This document shows positions 19,540 through 32,029 of a stretch of 64,000 nucleotides of DNA, in pieces; the first letter of the stretch is position 1; each line of letters starts with the position of its first letter. The stretch is from Mesostigma viride (lineage: Eukaryota; Streptophyta; Mesostigmatophyceae; Mesostigmatales; Mesostigmataceae). The stretch is from contig RPFO01000082.1 of the NCBI GenBank assembly GCA_009746045.1, forward strand, positions 4,397,241 through 4,461,240, in the 5' to 3' direction. The notes beneath the pieces were generated by a model, which did no database searches, was not told the DNA's origin, and saw nothing but the letters and a program-made list of their open reading frames with translations. Both the position numbers and the translations under genes were made by a program.

Positions 19540-22026
19540 GCGGTGCTGACCGGCAAGCTGGAGAAGCTGTTCGACATCGCCAAGGGGGCGAATTCGGAGG
19601 ACTTAGCCGTGGCGGATCGTACGCTGGGCCAGGCGTTGCTTGACGTGTGGAACTACAACAAGCTATATCTATACGGCAAAGTCACGCGTGGGAAGGGCCA
19701 CTATATTGCGGATGGCCACTATACCAATCTGCTCACGTACATCCTCCCGGCTATGCGGCAAGCGGGGGGAAGGGAAGGGAATGTGGAGCCGGCAGCGGTG
19801 GATGTACACGAGGAGGAAGCAGAAGGAAAGAAAAAGCCGGCCCACAGCATTGCTTCAGTGCATTCCGCTTACAGTCGCACGCTGGCCAACACGTTTCTCC
19901 GTCTGACACAGGAGCAGACTGATGATCCTGCCTCAACGAAACCCGCGCCTGAGGAGGTGATGATGCAAAGGTGCAAATTCGCGAATGCAGAGGGGGAGAA
20001 GAAAGGCCAGAAGGTCTCTTGGACCTTTCAGGAACTTGGCCAGCCTTCCTATGATGGACGCCGTGATCGATTGCATCATGAGCTGCCAGGTTGGACCGGA
20101 AAAGCTCACCAAGTTGGTGGAGTTCGCCAAGGATGTGCTGGAGTGCCTGCGGCTGACCATTTGCGCCAGATTCAAGGAGGATGAGACGCTGGAAGCGCAA
20201 TGCAAGGACGCAAAGGGCAAGGAGTTTGTGGCGTCTCATATTTTCGAACTCGTCTTCAATCTCCATCCTCTCGCTCGGCCGGTCGGCAGGAAGGAGATTG
20301 TGGCCAGATACCGGGAATTTTGGGATGTGGCCGTCATCATAACGAGGAACATCGCCTACCTTCTTAAAGCCAAAAAACACGCCGCACATCTGAGGATTCC
20401 GAGAAAGGATCTCAGTAGTGGCAAGATCGACTTTCAGGAGATTCTGCTAAAAGAGAGCGAGGACAAGACGGTGGGTTTGGCACTTTTGGCTCCGGAAGCG
20501 TTCAGGAAGTACGCTCCAAAAGTTGGATTACTCGAAGGGGGGTGAAGGAGGCGGCGATGAAGGGGCCGGTGAAGGGGCTGGAGAAGGGGAAGGGGAAGGG
20601 GAAGGGGAAGGAGACGGAGGCGAAGAAGGAGGAGGAGGCGAAGGAGGAGGAGGAGTGGGACGTGAAGTATGAGTGGCAGAGTGTGGACTGGGGCCGTCGC
20701 CGGGTCTGGTTTTGCTGTCAGGCTAGACGGTGATGATGATGACAAGTCGCTCGTCAAGCAGGTGGCAGGCGAGGTTGCCTCAGCTTCAGCCCGCCCCTTT
20801 CCCTTGGGCAGGTCCCTTCCGTGCCTGAGCCTGCTGAACTTGGCGAACATTTGGGGTGATAAGTGGAGTAACTTTCAGAGAGGGTGGTGGGCGTTCGGTC
20901 CTTGCCCGACAGCTTCGGACATTCCCCAACCGGGCGGGATGTACGATCATGTGCTGAAGGCTTGCGCCCACGACTTTTTCTCCAGGTTCGAACCGATGGT
21001 GATCGTGTTTGGTACCAGACGGAGATTAAGGGGTTTCAAGAGATAGTGGAAAGGATCGGGAAAGGGAGTGAATTGTGGGAGCGGCTTGAACAGGGGGAAG
21101 GTGATGGGGGGCCTAGGCTCGGAAGGGCGAAGAAGCGAAAAGCTTCCCACGAAGCTGGGGGATCGTCCGCCGTGGTGGAGAGGGATGACCAACAGTTGTT
21201 GGAGGGAGGGGATGGAGGGGATGGAGGTCCGGCAGGAGGGTCTAACCGCGGAGAGACCCCCGTCGAGGTCAGAACGCAGCAGGCCGAACAGATGACGGGG
21301 CCTGAAGGTGATTCGGATCCGCCTGCGGCGAAGAAGCCCGCTTCTCAAGTGACTCGACGGGCAGTCGTGTCACTTGTTGAGGATGATGGAGGTGGGCCTT
21401 CCAAGCCTGCCGCGTCGCAGCCCGTTTTTCAGGTTCCGAAGAAGCAGCTTCGGGTTCCCCCGGCGACTCTGCCCACCCCGGCGCCTCTGCCCAGTTCTCA
21501 GGTACCGAAGAAGCAGCTTCGGGTTCCCCCGCCGACTCTGGCCATTTCTCAGGTACCGAAGAAGCAGCTTCGTAAGCCAGTTGTGGCAGTGGCTGATTCG
21601 GACGACGATGCTGAGGAGGAGGAGGAGGAGGAGGACGACGATGCTGAGGAGGAGGAGGGGGAGGAGGAGGAGGAGGAGGAGGAGGAGGAGCACGTTGCTA
21701 CCAAGAAATCCGCCAAGGGTGGGAAGGCTGCGGAGCACGTTGCTTCCAAGACATCGGCCAAGGTGGGGAAGCCTCCCAAGCCTGCCATGCCTCAGAAACG
21801 GCGTCGAAAAGCAGTTGTGCTTTCAGATTCGGACGATGAGGAGGAGAAGGAGGAGGAGGATGGCGGCGGAGAGGAGGAGGACGGGGGAAAGGAGCGCGTT
21901 GCTTCCAAGAAGTTACCCAAGACCGCGAAGACTGCCAAGGTTGCCGAGCCCGCCAAACCCGCCCCGGCGCCTGCCCCCCACCCCCAGACGGGGTCTACCT
22001 GCGAGCAGAGGTCGAAGGAAAAGGCC
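19540..22026 (+). CDS. Multi-exon gene, large exon: helical, then acidic and PKKQLR repeats
   Basis: Begins AVLTGKLEKLFDIAKGAN after acceptor TCGCAG, phase 0. The frame moves at G runs near 19990 and 20535 and again near 20690 and 21010, giving segments such as LTKLVEFAKDVLECLRLTICARF, a Gly/Glu/Lys run, NIWGDKWSNFQRGWWAFGP...YDHVLKACAHDFFSRFEPMVIVFGT and TEIKGFQEIVERIG. The last 340 codons are disordered: three QVPKKQLR repeats (21432-21570), then DSDDDAEEEE-type acidic stretches alternating with Lys-rich ones. Such tails are typical of chromatin or nuclear proteins. The exon is interrupted after RSKEKAK by the CACTA element; the last base triplets and donor AGG/GTAAGA are found at 32462-32470. 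Confidence 0.5.
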
Positions 22027-22029
22027 AAA

Positions 22030-22290
22030 CACTATACTTTTCGTCCGAGGGTGGTAAAAAGGATCCGAGGCGTAAATTACCACGCGGTAATCTTACCACG
22101 CACGATCCCACGCCTGAGATCCAAGGCGGTAATAATTACAACGTCGAGTCTTAGGTAGTAAATTTACTAGCCGTAACGTTACCACGACGTATCTTTCGTA
22201 GTACTGTACCGACACGGGAGATTACCGCGACGGATCTTAGTTGAGAAGTTACCACCGGTAAATTAGGTGCCAGTGATCCGATGCTGTAAG
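22030..22290 (+). repeat. CACTA left terminal and subterminal repeats
   Basis: 53-bp terminal repeat followed by irregular TTACCRC/GGTAA-rich motifs. The region also looks coding in continuation of the exon frame (HYTFRPRVVKRIRG), but this is transposon end sequence; the same words appear antisense at the right end. Confidence 0.88.
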
Positions 22291-22949
22291 ATTACGTTTT
22301 AGTAAGTTACTAAGGGGGTCTTTGCCTGTCCACGGCCAGATGGATAATTATATATTGTAATGGTGAAGTGGGAGAACGTGCGTGTCTATTAGCAAATGCA
22401 GCGAAATATAAAAATGTAGTTATCAGCCTTTGTCGCCTGTTCAGCAGTTGTCGTTGTCGGCCGTTGTCAGTAAGCGGCTATAGATTATGTGTGCTGGGGC
22501 CGGTGAAAAGACGCTAGCAAAGTTCGTCTGAATGGCGTCCAATAGAGGGGATTTCATTCTTATAGTGGATTGTTCGACGAGGAGAAGGCGAGGTTGCTGG
22601 CGGAGAATGCGAAAGAGCAGAGGGAAGCAGCGGAAGCCGTGCGTGGAAGATGAGGTAACGGGATGGAGTGTGGGCCCTGGCTTCTGGTTATGAAATGATG
22701 GCGGTTGCAGGCCAGCCGTGCTCGCTGGTAATGGGTGTGTGGTGTTGAAATCCAAGTTCTGCGCTTATTCTCTTCTTTGGTCAATGATTGAAGGGATGTC
22801 GCCTTTTTTATTTTTGTGCATCTGCGTCCCGTCGTGACTGCCTCGTCATGGACGCCCAGGCGTAGAAGTTCGAACGAGGGAATGATAAATCAAACGCCTG
22901 GATATGTTATGATGGTACGAATAAATGGTAATGGGTAGAGGCGGCCAAA

Positions 22950-23705
22950 ATTTTGTTGGAAGTGTGCCAACGCCGCACATACGACTTGAACAACCCTAGG
23001 TATCTTAGGAAAAGGAAGCACGGATACGTCGGAGTGGAGGAAGAGGAAGACGGTGACGATGGTGAAGACGGAGAGGTTTACAATGGAGGCCTTGAGAATG
23101 GGGAGACATTGAAGCAGGAGAGCAGGCTAGCGGTGAGTGGCCCGTCATGAATTACATTGTGGTTGCAGTTGTTAGCTAGGCGTGTTGATTGCTTCTTGCC
23201 GCGGGTAATCGCTAGCATGCATAACCTTCTTTTTTCAACAGGTGTTCTGGTGCGTTGACTGCCGCAAAGCAATTAATGGGACTGATTATGTGCCTATCAT
23301 GCCGTTTGGGAATCATACATTGCCAACAATTTGTGTTTAGAAGGCGCGCCTTCAGAAGCATATTCAGCACCGCACGAACCAGGTGCTGAAGGCGTGCTTG
23401 GAGAGGAAGGGGTATAAAGTGCGCATGACTGCATCGAAGAAGAAGAAGCAGCAGGAATCGGGCAAGACCATGATAACCGAGCCAGGATTGGCTTTCGTGC
23501 ATGCAGTACATGGTGCGGCGCAGGCAGTGAATGCTGCATCGATTGCAGCGGTGCAGCCTGTGGCCATGGCGGTGCAGCGCACGGGTCCTGATGTGTGGGC
23601 GTTGGCGAAGGAGATTCACGATGCTGTCATGGCCACATTGTCAAGCCAAGGAATGGGTGTTGGTTCCAGTCAGGTGCCTCGCCCGGAGGAAGCTTTTCTT
23701 CTGTA
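22950..23705 (+). CDS. Possible CACTA-internal spliced gene
   Basis: Two candidate exons: about 22950-23132 (CQRRTYDLNNPRYLRKRKHGYVG, then an acidic run, donor GTGAGT) and about 23341-23705 (KARLQKHIQHRTNQVLKACLERKGYKVRM...ALAKEIHDAVMATLSSQ, with a donor-like GTGCCT near 23672). A short upstream exon near 22570-22640 (FDEEKARLLAENAKEQREA) may belong. The content is helical and charged, and not similar to any transposase I recognise. It could be a TNPA-like DNA-binding protein or captured host sequence. Low certainty. Confidence 0.35.
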
Positions 23706-23721
23706 AGCAGAGGTGCGGCAT

Positions 23722-23817
23722 CAAGCATTTGCAATCGCCATGAGAGCAGTGGAGATGTCTGCGGCATGAAGCATTTGCAATCGCCACGAGAGCAGTGGAG
23801 ATGTCTGCGGCATTTGG
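23722..23817 (+). repeat. Short tandem duplication, 48 bp
   Basis: AAGCATTTGCAATCGCCAYG with its downstream AGAGCAGTGGAGATGTCTGC occurs twice in tandem. The stretch 23840-24730 beyond it holds no feature I can support. Confidence 0.75.
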
Positions 23818-24734
23818 AGATCTGCAGACAATTGCAGGAGGACATTGTGCGGTACGCTTGTAGGGTGTATGCTGTGTTCCGCTCGCTAATGGACATGTGC
23901 CCCTGTAACCTCTTCCAGGCTAGTATCTGCTATCCACCTGTTCAGGCTTGAAAAGTAAATTGCTGTACGGTTCACAATTGGCATGGCTTGACATGCACGC
24001 GTCCTTGACTGTGTTCTGCATGGGTTTGGGTTTTAGCGGTTTACATCAGACTCTGCTGTGTATCTGCTTAATCAGCCGACGTGTCACATAGGGACAGCAA
24101 CGGCGCTGGGATGCCGCCCGGTGTGAATGCGAGTGAGGTACGCGCTGTCATGCATGGCGGATGGGGCGTGGAAGCCACGACCCACGTTTTTGTGTTTGCA
24201 CGGGGGGCTAGGGTGCAAGTTGTTGTGTTGCCCTGTCATTCATATGGCCATGGATACGCGGGAAGCTTTCCCCGTACCCATACTTAATGATGCATGGACT
24301 GGTTGTCACAGCCAAGGGTTTAGCTGTCGTGGGTTTGCTGAGTAATCATGGCAGGCTGCTAGGCTGGTGCTAGAACAGCCATAGCGCGGTTACTGCTATG
24401 TCTTGCCCGTGCTAACTGATGCTGCAGCCACATGTGCGTGGAGCGCGAATCGTCCCGTGAGGAGAAGGAGGAGGCGGGGCCGGTGCACCCACGGTCAGGC
24501 CGGTCCGGAGAAGAAGGAGGCGGAGCACCCAGTGTGGGAGAAGGAGAAGGCGGGGAAGCACTGAAGCTCCACCCCATGTCAGGCCTCTAGTATAGGTGGC
24601 AGTTAACTAAACCCATGCACCTGCAGGTTGTAGCTCAGAATGTATTAAAAATCATATGCCCCTTTGCAGGTATATGTGTAACAGTGACTCCCAACGGATA
24701 TATGTTCCTAATTTGTTAAATTCTTACTGAATAA

Positions 24735-25172
24735 TTGTTGTCTTTATGAACCCATGAAGAGCAAAGCCCGGTGGGGAGTACATGTAACGCATTACCACGA
24801 GAAGGGGTCCCCACACCGCATTTCTTTGCTCTCTGTTCCTACTATGCAGAACAAGAAGAGGTGGAAGACCAATGTCCCGGCTCACACGCCAGCCCCTGTG
24901 GGTAAGCCCCCTCCCCCAAAGCGGAAGGGGCGCTTTGGGGAGAAGTGTAGTTAGGATTTTGTAGACTAGATAGCTTAGAGTTAGCTTATTTCGATGTCGC
25001 GGCTTGACCCACCTCCACCCATTCAGCAAGGAATATGTGCTACATGATCTCCCAACGGAGGCATGTTATAATTTTATTTGATTGTTTAATGTAGTGTCTT
25101 GGGGCATGATGCAGATGAGATTTGTAACTTCCGTGTAATTATGTTTCTATAGAGATTAGCATAGTACTATAA
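24735..25172 (+). mobile_element. LINE-A 3' end (5'-truncated copy)
   Basis: Encodes the LINE-A C-terminal tail (AHTPAPVGKPPPPKRKGRF, compare HTPDPVGKPPPPKRRRRF at 49908) and then its 3' UTR, with the hallmark CTCCCAACGGAGGCATG near 25052. It ends directly in the (CCAT)n tract. Diverged from the main copy, with an extra 85 bp before the array. Confidence 0.8.
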
Positions 25173-25832
25173 ACATCCATCCATCCATCCATCCATCCAT
25201 CCATCCATCCATCCATCCATCCATCCATCCATCCATCCATCCATCCATCCATCCATCCATCCATCCATCCATCCATCCATCCATCCATCCATCCATCCAT
25301 CCATCCATCCATCCATCCATCCATCCATCCATCCATCCATCCATCCATCCATCCATCCATCCATCCATCCATCCATCCATCCATCCATCCATCCATCCAT
25401 CCATCCATCCATCCATCCATCCATCCATCCATCCATCCATCCATCCATCCATCCATCCATCCATCCATCCATCCATCCATCCATCCATCCATCCATCCAT
25501 CCATCCATCCATCCATCCATCCATCCATCCATCCATCCATCCATCCATCCATCCATCCATCCATCCATCCATCCATCCATCCATCCATCCATCCATCCAT
25601 CCATCCATCCATCCATCCATCCATCCATCCATCCATCCATCCATCCATCCATCCATCCATCCATCCATCCATCCATCCATCCATCCATCCATCCATCCAT
25701 CCATCCATCCATCCATCCATCCATCCATCCATCCATCCATCCATCCATCCATCCATCCATCCATCCATCCATCCATCCATCCATCCATCCATCCATCCAT
25801 CCATCCATCCATCCATCCATCCATCCATCCAT
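25173..25832 (+). repeat. (CCAT)n microsatellite, about 660 bp
   Basis: Uninterrupted CCAT repeats following the LINE-A 3' end. The minus-strand Trp-Met-Asp-Gly frames are artefacts of the repeat. The array is followed by ATCGGGGT, the word that also follows the 52-53-kb array. Confidence 0.97.
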
Positions 25833-25984
25833 TGATCGGGGTATAGTCCTAGTACAGCCATGCTACGTCCTGGCTATGATGAGATTACTTGCCCACGCTC
25901 CTAGTGTTATGCCATGCTCACATGGGTCTTATTGCACCCACAGATTGCCGGATCGTTAGCGTGTCCGTTTAGCTAGCGTTCCCG

Positions 25985-26215
25985 AATGCAGCTGTGGCAT
26001 GCCTTAGGCATGAAGGAGACTGCATGGGGGTCTCTGCCCTTTCTCCTGTTGTGCACACACAGGGATTAAAAGCACTTCGGTGCTCCGTGACTCCCCAACA
26101 GGAGCACGTGTTTAATTAATTAATTAATTAATGAATCGGGGTTAGCTAATGCTCCTTGACTCCCTAATGGGGGCATGAGTTTAATAAATGAATTAAGTAG
26201 TTAGTTAATTAATCA
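25985..26215 (+). mobile_element. Stacked LINE-B 3' ends
   Basis: The segment from about 26018 (CTCTGCCCTTTCTCCTGTTGTGC) to 26135 matches the LINE-B 3' UTR at 52045-52155 and ends in (TTAA)n. A second, shorter 3' end follows (ATCGGGGT...CCCTAATGGGGGCATGAGTTTAATAAATG). Both are extreme 5' truncations. Confidence 0.8.
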
Positions 26216-27325
26216 GGTTGATTCAGATGAGGTCTGTGCTGGTTCCTTGTGGACTGGCCAGCCAGGGAGATATCTTCTTACATGGTCAGGCCCTTGCCGA
26301 CCATGTAAGAACCTGTTAGGCGGCGCAGTGGCCAACATTGGACATACCGCCATATGTTTGTCTCCGCGATATGATTTTAGCTGACATGCAGAGCACAGAC
26401 ACTGTTGGCGTCATCCGCTCAACCCCTCTTATTCAGACATGGGACCTCGGATGTGTAGGATTAGTAGCGTTGCCCAGGCGGACATTGTCAAAGACTACGA
26501 CCCCCCAGTTGTGGGTCCTAAGAAATTTAACAAGCATGATTGTCTCCTTGTTGATAGGCATTAATTAATCCTTGATGATAGGCATTGCTTGCGTGCAAGA
26601 TTAGCTCGAGGCCCATATTTTAGACTACTAGCTGAGCTGTGGACATACATGTTCAGATCAGAATACATGTTGTTATTGACGTCTTGACGGATATTGACGT
26701 CTTGGGGTGACTTCCACTATATCTTCTTTGGGGAATTCAGAGATCCCGGTCCCCCAACATGGACATGAGACTAATTAAAATCAATTAATCAATGTCATGA
26801 ATATAGCGCGTTCATGACGTTCAGTCATGAACAGAGTCCTAACCTTAAACACATAAGAAAACAATTATGGCGGGCCATGTGACCAATGTAAGAAGCTTAG
26901 CCCCCAAACATATTGTTGTCTCACGTAATGAATCACTTGCTGATCAACAAATCGATGATTATCTCATAGGCACAATGTACCTCTGACCATCATTGCTGGC
27001 CCATGCATGCATGCACCAATGGCAGCCTACATGACACATACATCGCTTATTTGCCATGTAAAAAATGCGACGAAGTGTCCATATAGGTACTCATAGATTA
27101 GCACAAATTCCTTAGCACGATGTGGACAACTTTACTTAACGGTGAAAGCCTGTCTCGCCCTTATTGCCTTGAGGGTTCCCGGCGATAGGTCCTGTCTGTT
27201 GGTCGACATTTTTCTTTTGCAGCTGGCCATCGTCGGTAGGTATGAATGATCTCGATGCTAGCAATTACGATGATGATACCCGAGGTAGTCTATACCTAGG
27301 ATCGAGAGCTTCTTCTTGTATGGCA
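26216..27325. other. CACTA interior without recognised features
   Basis: One hairpin (TTACATGGTC...GACCATGTAA, 26278-26308). Otherwise there are no convincing ORFs, repeats or RNA genes. Confidence 0.4.
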
Positions 27326-27329
27326 ATGC

Positions 27330-28030
27330 CGGCAGTTAACTATTACTCCGAATAAAGAGTTAAGAGGTTGGCCCTCGGCAGTCGGCATGGCGATCACGGA
27401 GCGATGACGGGGCGATGACGGGGCGATGACGGGGCGTTGACGCGCGTGATGAATAGGATCTGTTTGACAGGCGGCGGCTATTGGTAATATAGATTGTTGA
27501 TTAAGAGAAGAGTTTAGATGTTGGCCCGTGGGCGATGACGGTGACGGCGTCACCGTCATCGCCCTCGACGGGCGTCATGAATACGACCTTTTTGATATGC
27601 GGCGGCTATTGGTAATATAGGTCGTTGACTACTACTCCGAATACAAATGTAAAGAGGTTGGCCCTCGGCTGGCTCGGCATGGCGATCACGGGGCGATGAC
27701 GGGGCGATGACGGGGCGTTGACGCGCGTGATGAATAGGATCTGTTTGATAGGCGGCGGCTATTGGTAATATAGATTGTTGATTAAGAGAAGAGTTTAGAT
27801 GTTGGCCCGTCGAGGGCGATGACGGTGACGGTCGTCACCGTCATCGCCCTCGACGGGCGTGATGATAAGCCCATGTTTGATATGCGGCAGCTATTGGTAG
27901 TATAGGTCGTTGACTATCACTCCGAATAAAGAGTTAACAGGTTAAGGCCCTCGGCCGGGCGATGACGGGGCGATGACGGGGCGTTGACGCTCGTGATGAA
28001 TAGGACCTGTTTGATAGGCGGCGGCTATTG
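27330..28030 (+). repeat. Three-copy repeat of about 300 bp with GGCGATGACG arrays and a long hairpin
   Basis: Units share GGGGCGATGACGGGGCGTTGACG, GCGGCGGCTATTGGTAATAT and TTAAGAGAAGAGTTTAGATG blocks. The unit near 27808-27862 has a long palindrome (CGTCGAGGGCGATGACGGTG with its complement); a partial version lies at 27530-27573. Confidence 0.85.
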
Positions 28031-28046
28031 CTAATATATAGGTCGG

Positions 28047-28505
28047 ATATTTGTGTACCACCCCCCTCCTTCCCGCGGCAGGTACGCAGCGACCCGCTGT
28101 TGCATGTCCTGGCTGCAATTGTGTATCACTTGTACGGTATTTGTGTATCACTTGTAGCGTATTTGTGTATCACTTGTCCTCCTTCCCACGGCAGGTACGC
28201 AGCGACCCGCTGTTGTCCTGGCTGCAATTGTGTATCACTTGTACGGTATTTGTGTATCACTTGTAGCGTATTTGTGTATCACTTGTCCTCCTTCCCACGG
28301 CAGGTACGCAGCGACCCGCTGTTGTCCTGCCTGCAATTGTGTATCACTTGTACGGTATTTGTGTATCACTTGTAGCGTATTTGTGTATCACTTGTCCTCC
28401 TTCCCACGGCAGGTACGCAGCGACCCGCTGTTATACTGGCGGTATTTGTGTATCACTTGTAGCGTATTTGTGTATCACTTGTACGGTATTTGTGTACCAC
28501 CACCC
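28047..28505 (+). repeat. Minisatellite of about 122 bp, four copies
   Basis: Each unit has TTTGTGTATCACTTGTACGG or TTGTAGCGTATTTGTGTATC blocks and CGGCAGGTACGCAGCGACCC. The last copy is internally shortened. ORFs through it are artefacts. The sequence 28510-29510 beyond it shows no feature I can support. Confidence 0.9.
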
Positions 28506-29503
28506 TCCATGGCCCATGCAGCCCGGCCCGGCATCGTGCCGTCGCCGACCCGACAACGTTTTCTCGAACAACACGAATTTGAATTTTAGGGACTGGAGCG
28601 GCTGGCACGCTAGCGGCACGACCAACGGAACAGAGAACCGAGAAACTGTGGCCGCCAGGAGGATAAAGGTTTCAAGGCGCATGCGTTTGAGGCTAGCCAG
28701 AACCGAATGCGAGGTTTTACTTTATCAAACCGATGTATATCAATGTGGCCAGAATTCTTTTCCAGTTGCGGGGTCGTGTGTCGCCAATTTGTTGTTGGGC
28801 CGGGCACTTTAATCGTGATTGCAAGAAGTCAGTTCACGACGCCGTTAGCGTGGCATTTATGTACAGCAATTCATCGTTCGGCTTCTTTATCCTATCGGCA
28901 ACTCCTCACGACGTGTGAGCGTGAGTCGGTTGTCGTGTGAATGGACACTTTCTGGGAAAGTAAGTCTCTAGAGTGCCAATTTCACCGATCGCAAAACATT
29001 TACCCAGTTTGGGCAGATAGACCTGGCTAAATACGAGGGCGAGCGGAAGTAATTGTTGATGCATAGCCATCTGCTTCCTGCGCTTTGTAATTGTAATGAG
29101 TTGTTCGCAAATTGGCGTCTCTAGCGGTTACTCCTCTGTGCACAGCTGGCGACCAAGAAGACTTCATTGGCAGCCGGACTGCGGATGCGCGTCGTTGGAA
29201 TATTAGCAACGTTAACATGTTTGCTGCGTTTTTTGTGAAGCTTGTCTAGCCGACTGCATTTGGGAGACTTGGCAAGGTTGCCTCCAATCGTTGAAGTCAC
29301 AACCTGGGTGTCAATTCACGTTTACTAGCCACGGTCATAGTAACATTCTAATGGCATTTGTCCCAGTTTCAACATGGGTTTTCACTCTGATCTGATGGAG
29401 TGAAGGGCCTAGCTCCGTGGTTTTGTGTCATTGTAGCAGTTTAGTCGCCTGCTAACGTAGTGAATCTTCCATCCCACCTCTCCCACCCCCACCCGCACTT
29501 CTC

Positions 29504-29708
<205 letters not shown>

Positions 29709-30439
29709 TCCCACCCCCGCTCTCTTGTCCCTCCCGCACCCCTCCTCTCTCTTTCCCTTTCCCTTGGCTGTTGAGAAGGACTGGGGTGAAAAATCCAGAC
29801 CGTTGGTGGCTGCCTTCAAGCAGGAAGTTTCAAGGATCAACAAGTTTTTGTGAGCTGTCTCATATGGTCACTGCTGCGACAAAGGTGAGTTATCTTGTTT
29901 TTCATGCAATTTTTTTGCTGTAGCTAGGTAAGCCGGCCGTTTTGTACTCCTCTTTCTTTTGCTCTCACGATTATTCTTGTTGTGGTTTATATGGTCCCGT
30001 TAAGTGGCATGCATTATCATTATCCACATTAGTGTGAGAAACCATCAGCAGTGTTGTAGCTTGCATCTACAACAACAGTTTTTGCTGCCGCCACCACTGC
30101 TATTACCAACATAAAGTCATTCTTGCTTTCTAAGCACTCTTTTTCCTCTTGGGCTGTTGGTTGGGATACCAGCCACCCTTGCACGCATAAATTCCAGGAC
30201 CGGGTGCATGTGAAAACACAACCAAGGCAAGAATGTCCCCCTATCGCAATATCCCACCCACGCAACGCACCCAATGCAGCAAGAATGGGACCACCTTGTT
30301 GCCATGAGCTCTAGCACCGTAGCCACCTCTAGCTTTCTACTGTTCCCGTCCATCCTTATTTACACTGGCTGCTTTGCTTGCATTTCTGGCTCAGTGCCAG
30401 TTTGCACTTGCTAGCTTGCTAAGACAATAATGCAGCTTG

Positions 30440-30830
30440 CAAACGGCAAGGGCAAGCACCCGGGTAAGAGCAAAGGCAACCGCACGAGCAAAGGAAAGGG
30501 AAACTGGAAGAGCAAGCACAAGGCCAAGGAAAGGATTAAGGCACTTGTGCTTGCCAAAAGGGCAGGCTCAAGGGAAATGACAAGGGCAGGGGCAGGCACA
30601 AGGGAAGCGGATAAGGGCAAGGGCAGGCGCAAGGGAAAGAGATTAGGACAAGTCAAGCACGAGGGAACGGACAAGGGCACGGGCAGGCACAAGGGAAAAG
30701 ATGAAGACAAGGGCAGGCACTAGGGGAAGGATGAGGGCAACGGCAAACACTGGGGATCAAAGGATAGGGGCAAGGGCAGATGCTAGGGTAACAGTTAGGG
30801 CAAAGGCAGGCACAAGAGAAGAATAAGGGG
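30440..30830 (+). repeat. Degenerate GGGCAAGGGCAGGCAC minisatellite
   Basis: Purine-rich, irregular units of about 24-36 bp (GGGCAGGCACAAGGGAA). An ORF across the array encodes Lys/Gly repeats and is most likely not a gene. Confidence 0.8.
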
Positions 30831-31074
30831 CCGTGAAGTATAAGTGGAAATGCGGGTGGCGACATGGGGTTCGATCGGGCCTGCTGATGCAAATGCAGAT
30901 TTCAACTGCAGTGACAAACTCAAGCGTAGACATAGGCAACGACAAATTCCTTGCATGCGTGCCTTGCTCTTCACCGGCTGGCTCGTTTGCTAGTTGTCTA
31001 ACAGTTTCTACCGATAAACATCACTTGCCATTGTAAGGTCTGCCTTGCTGCCGTGCTAGTGGGTAGCTGGGTGA

Positions 31075-31295
31075 TCGTGCTTGTTCCTTGGCAAGGGAGG
31101 GATGCATGTGGAGTAGGTGGGTGGGTGTGCTTGTTCCTTGCCAAGGAAGGGATGCACAAAGGTTAGATAGGTGCACGTGCTTGTTTCTTGTCAAGGGAGG
31201 GACGCACAAAGGGTAGGTGGGGGCACATGGTTGTGCCTCGTCAAGGGCGGGATGCACGAAGGGTAGGTGGGGGCATGTGGTTGGTCCTTGTCTTT
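31075..31295 (+). repeat. Tandem repeat of about 50-58 bp, four copies
   Basis: Units contain CTTGTTCCTTG(G/C)CAAGGGAGGGATGCAC and GGTAGGTGGG. They are diverged from each other. Confidence 0.8.
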
Positions 31296-31389
31296 TCACC
31301 GCCCAAGCGATGGCGATGTAGCATGCATTATACATTTATTCGTGCATTAAAAATCACTTTCCTTACAAGCGGCCTTAGCCGACTCCATC

Positions 31390-31799
31390 TGCCGTTGCCA
31401 TTTCTCCGTATTGCATTGTCCGGACACGGTTTTTGTGTCGCAGGTCTTCCCCCGTAAAGGCACAAGCTGCCTGCGCGCGGAATTCTGTGCAGACACCTCG
31501 GTTTCCAACACGACGGCATCCCGCACATATCGAGCTCTGGATGTACAACATCTTCCCCCGGCGCACTTGCTCCCGGATGGAGCTTCTGTGCGGTGCCGAC
31601 ATCCCCGGAGCTGTCCTAAGCACTGCATGGAAACAGTATTTCAAGCCACGAAGAGAAGCCACGACTTTGATATTGACTTGATATTGTCGTCAGAAGACTT
31701 GATATGCTCTTTCTGTGAAGGCGTTGGATTTTTGTGCATGACATGTAATCCTGCATGTAATAATGAAATGGTTTATGAAATCGAAACTTGTCTTGCATG
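31390..31799 (+). CDS. Possible CACTA-internal ORF with a Cys cluster
   Basis: 129-codon frame from about 31411 ending at 31797, with a possible acceptor GTGTCGCAG at 31442. The C-terminal part has CSFCEGVGFLCMTCNPAC, a potential zinc-binding cluster. No family recognised and the start is uncertain. Its position near the right end would fit a terminal exon of a CACTA gene, but codon evidence is thin. Confidence 0.3.
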
Positions 31800-32029
31800 A
31801 GCCTTGCTGCAAATGCCATTCATTTTTATTTTTTTTTCCGGGTAAATGGGTGTTAGGGGTTAGGTTGACCGAAATGATAAGTGAAATTCCTTCAGTGAAA
31901 TTCTAAGTGACATGCGTACTGCAATTCAGAACGACATAGCGACATGATAGTGTAGTACCGGTAGTGTACGCGAGAAGCATACGACGTCGTAACCTACGGG
32001 ACCGAGTACCGGGATCGTAAACTACCAGG

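Noticed and set aside
20884-21046. DNA methyltransferase reading of the GWWAFGP...MVIVFGT stretch
   Set aside because: No DPPY or FxGxG motif; resemblance too weak to name.
22020-22158. Continuation of the multi-exon protein past 22029 (HYTFRPRVVKRIRG)
   Set aside because: This is the CACTA terminal repeat; the same words occur antisense at 32406-32458.
25139-25861. Minus-strand frames of 220-240 residues made of Trp-Met-Asp-Gly
   Set aside because: A pure 4-bp repeat without stops in three frames; no coding meaning. Same for 52147-53376.
30430-30723. Lys/Gly-rich ORF of 97 residues
   Set aside because: Lies wholly in a purine-rich minisatellite.
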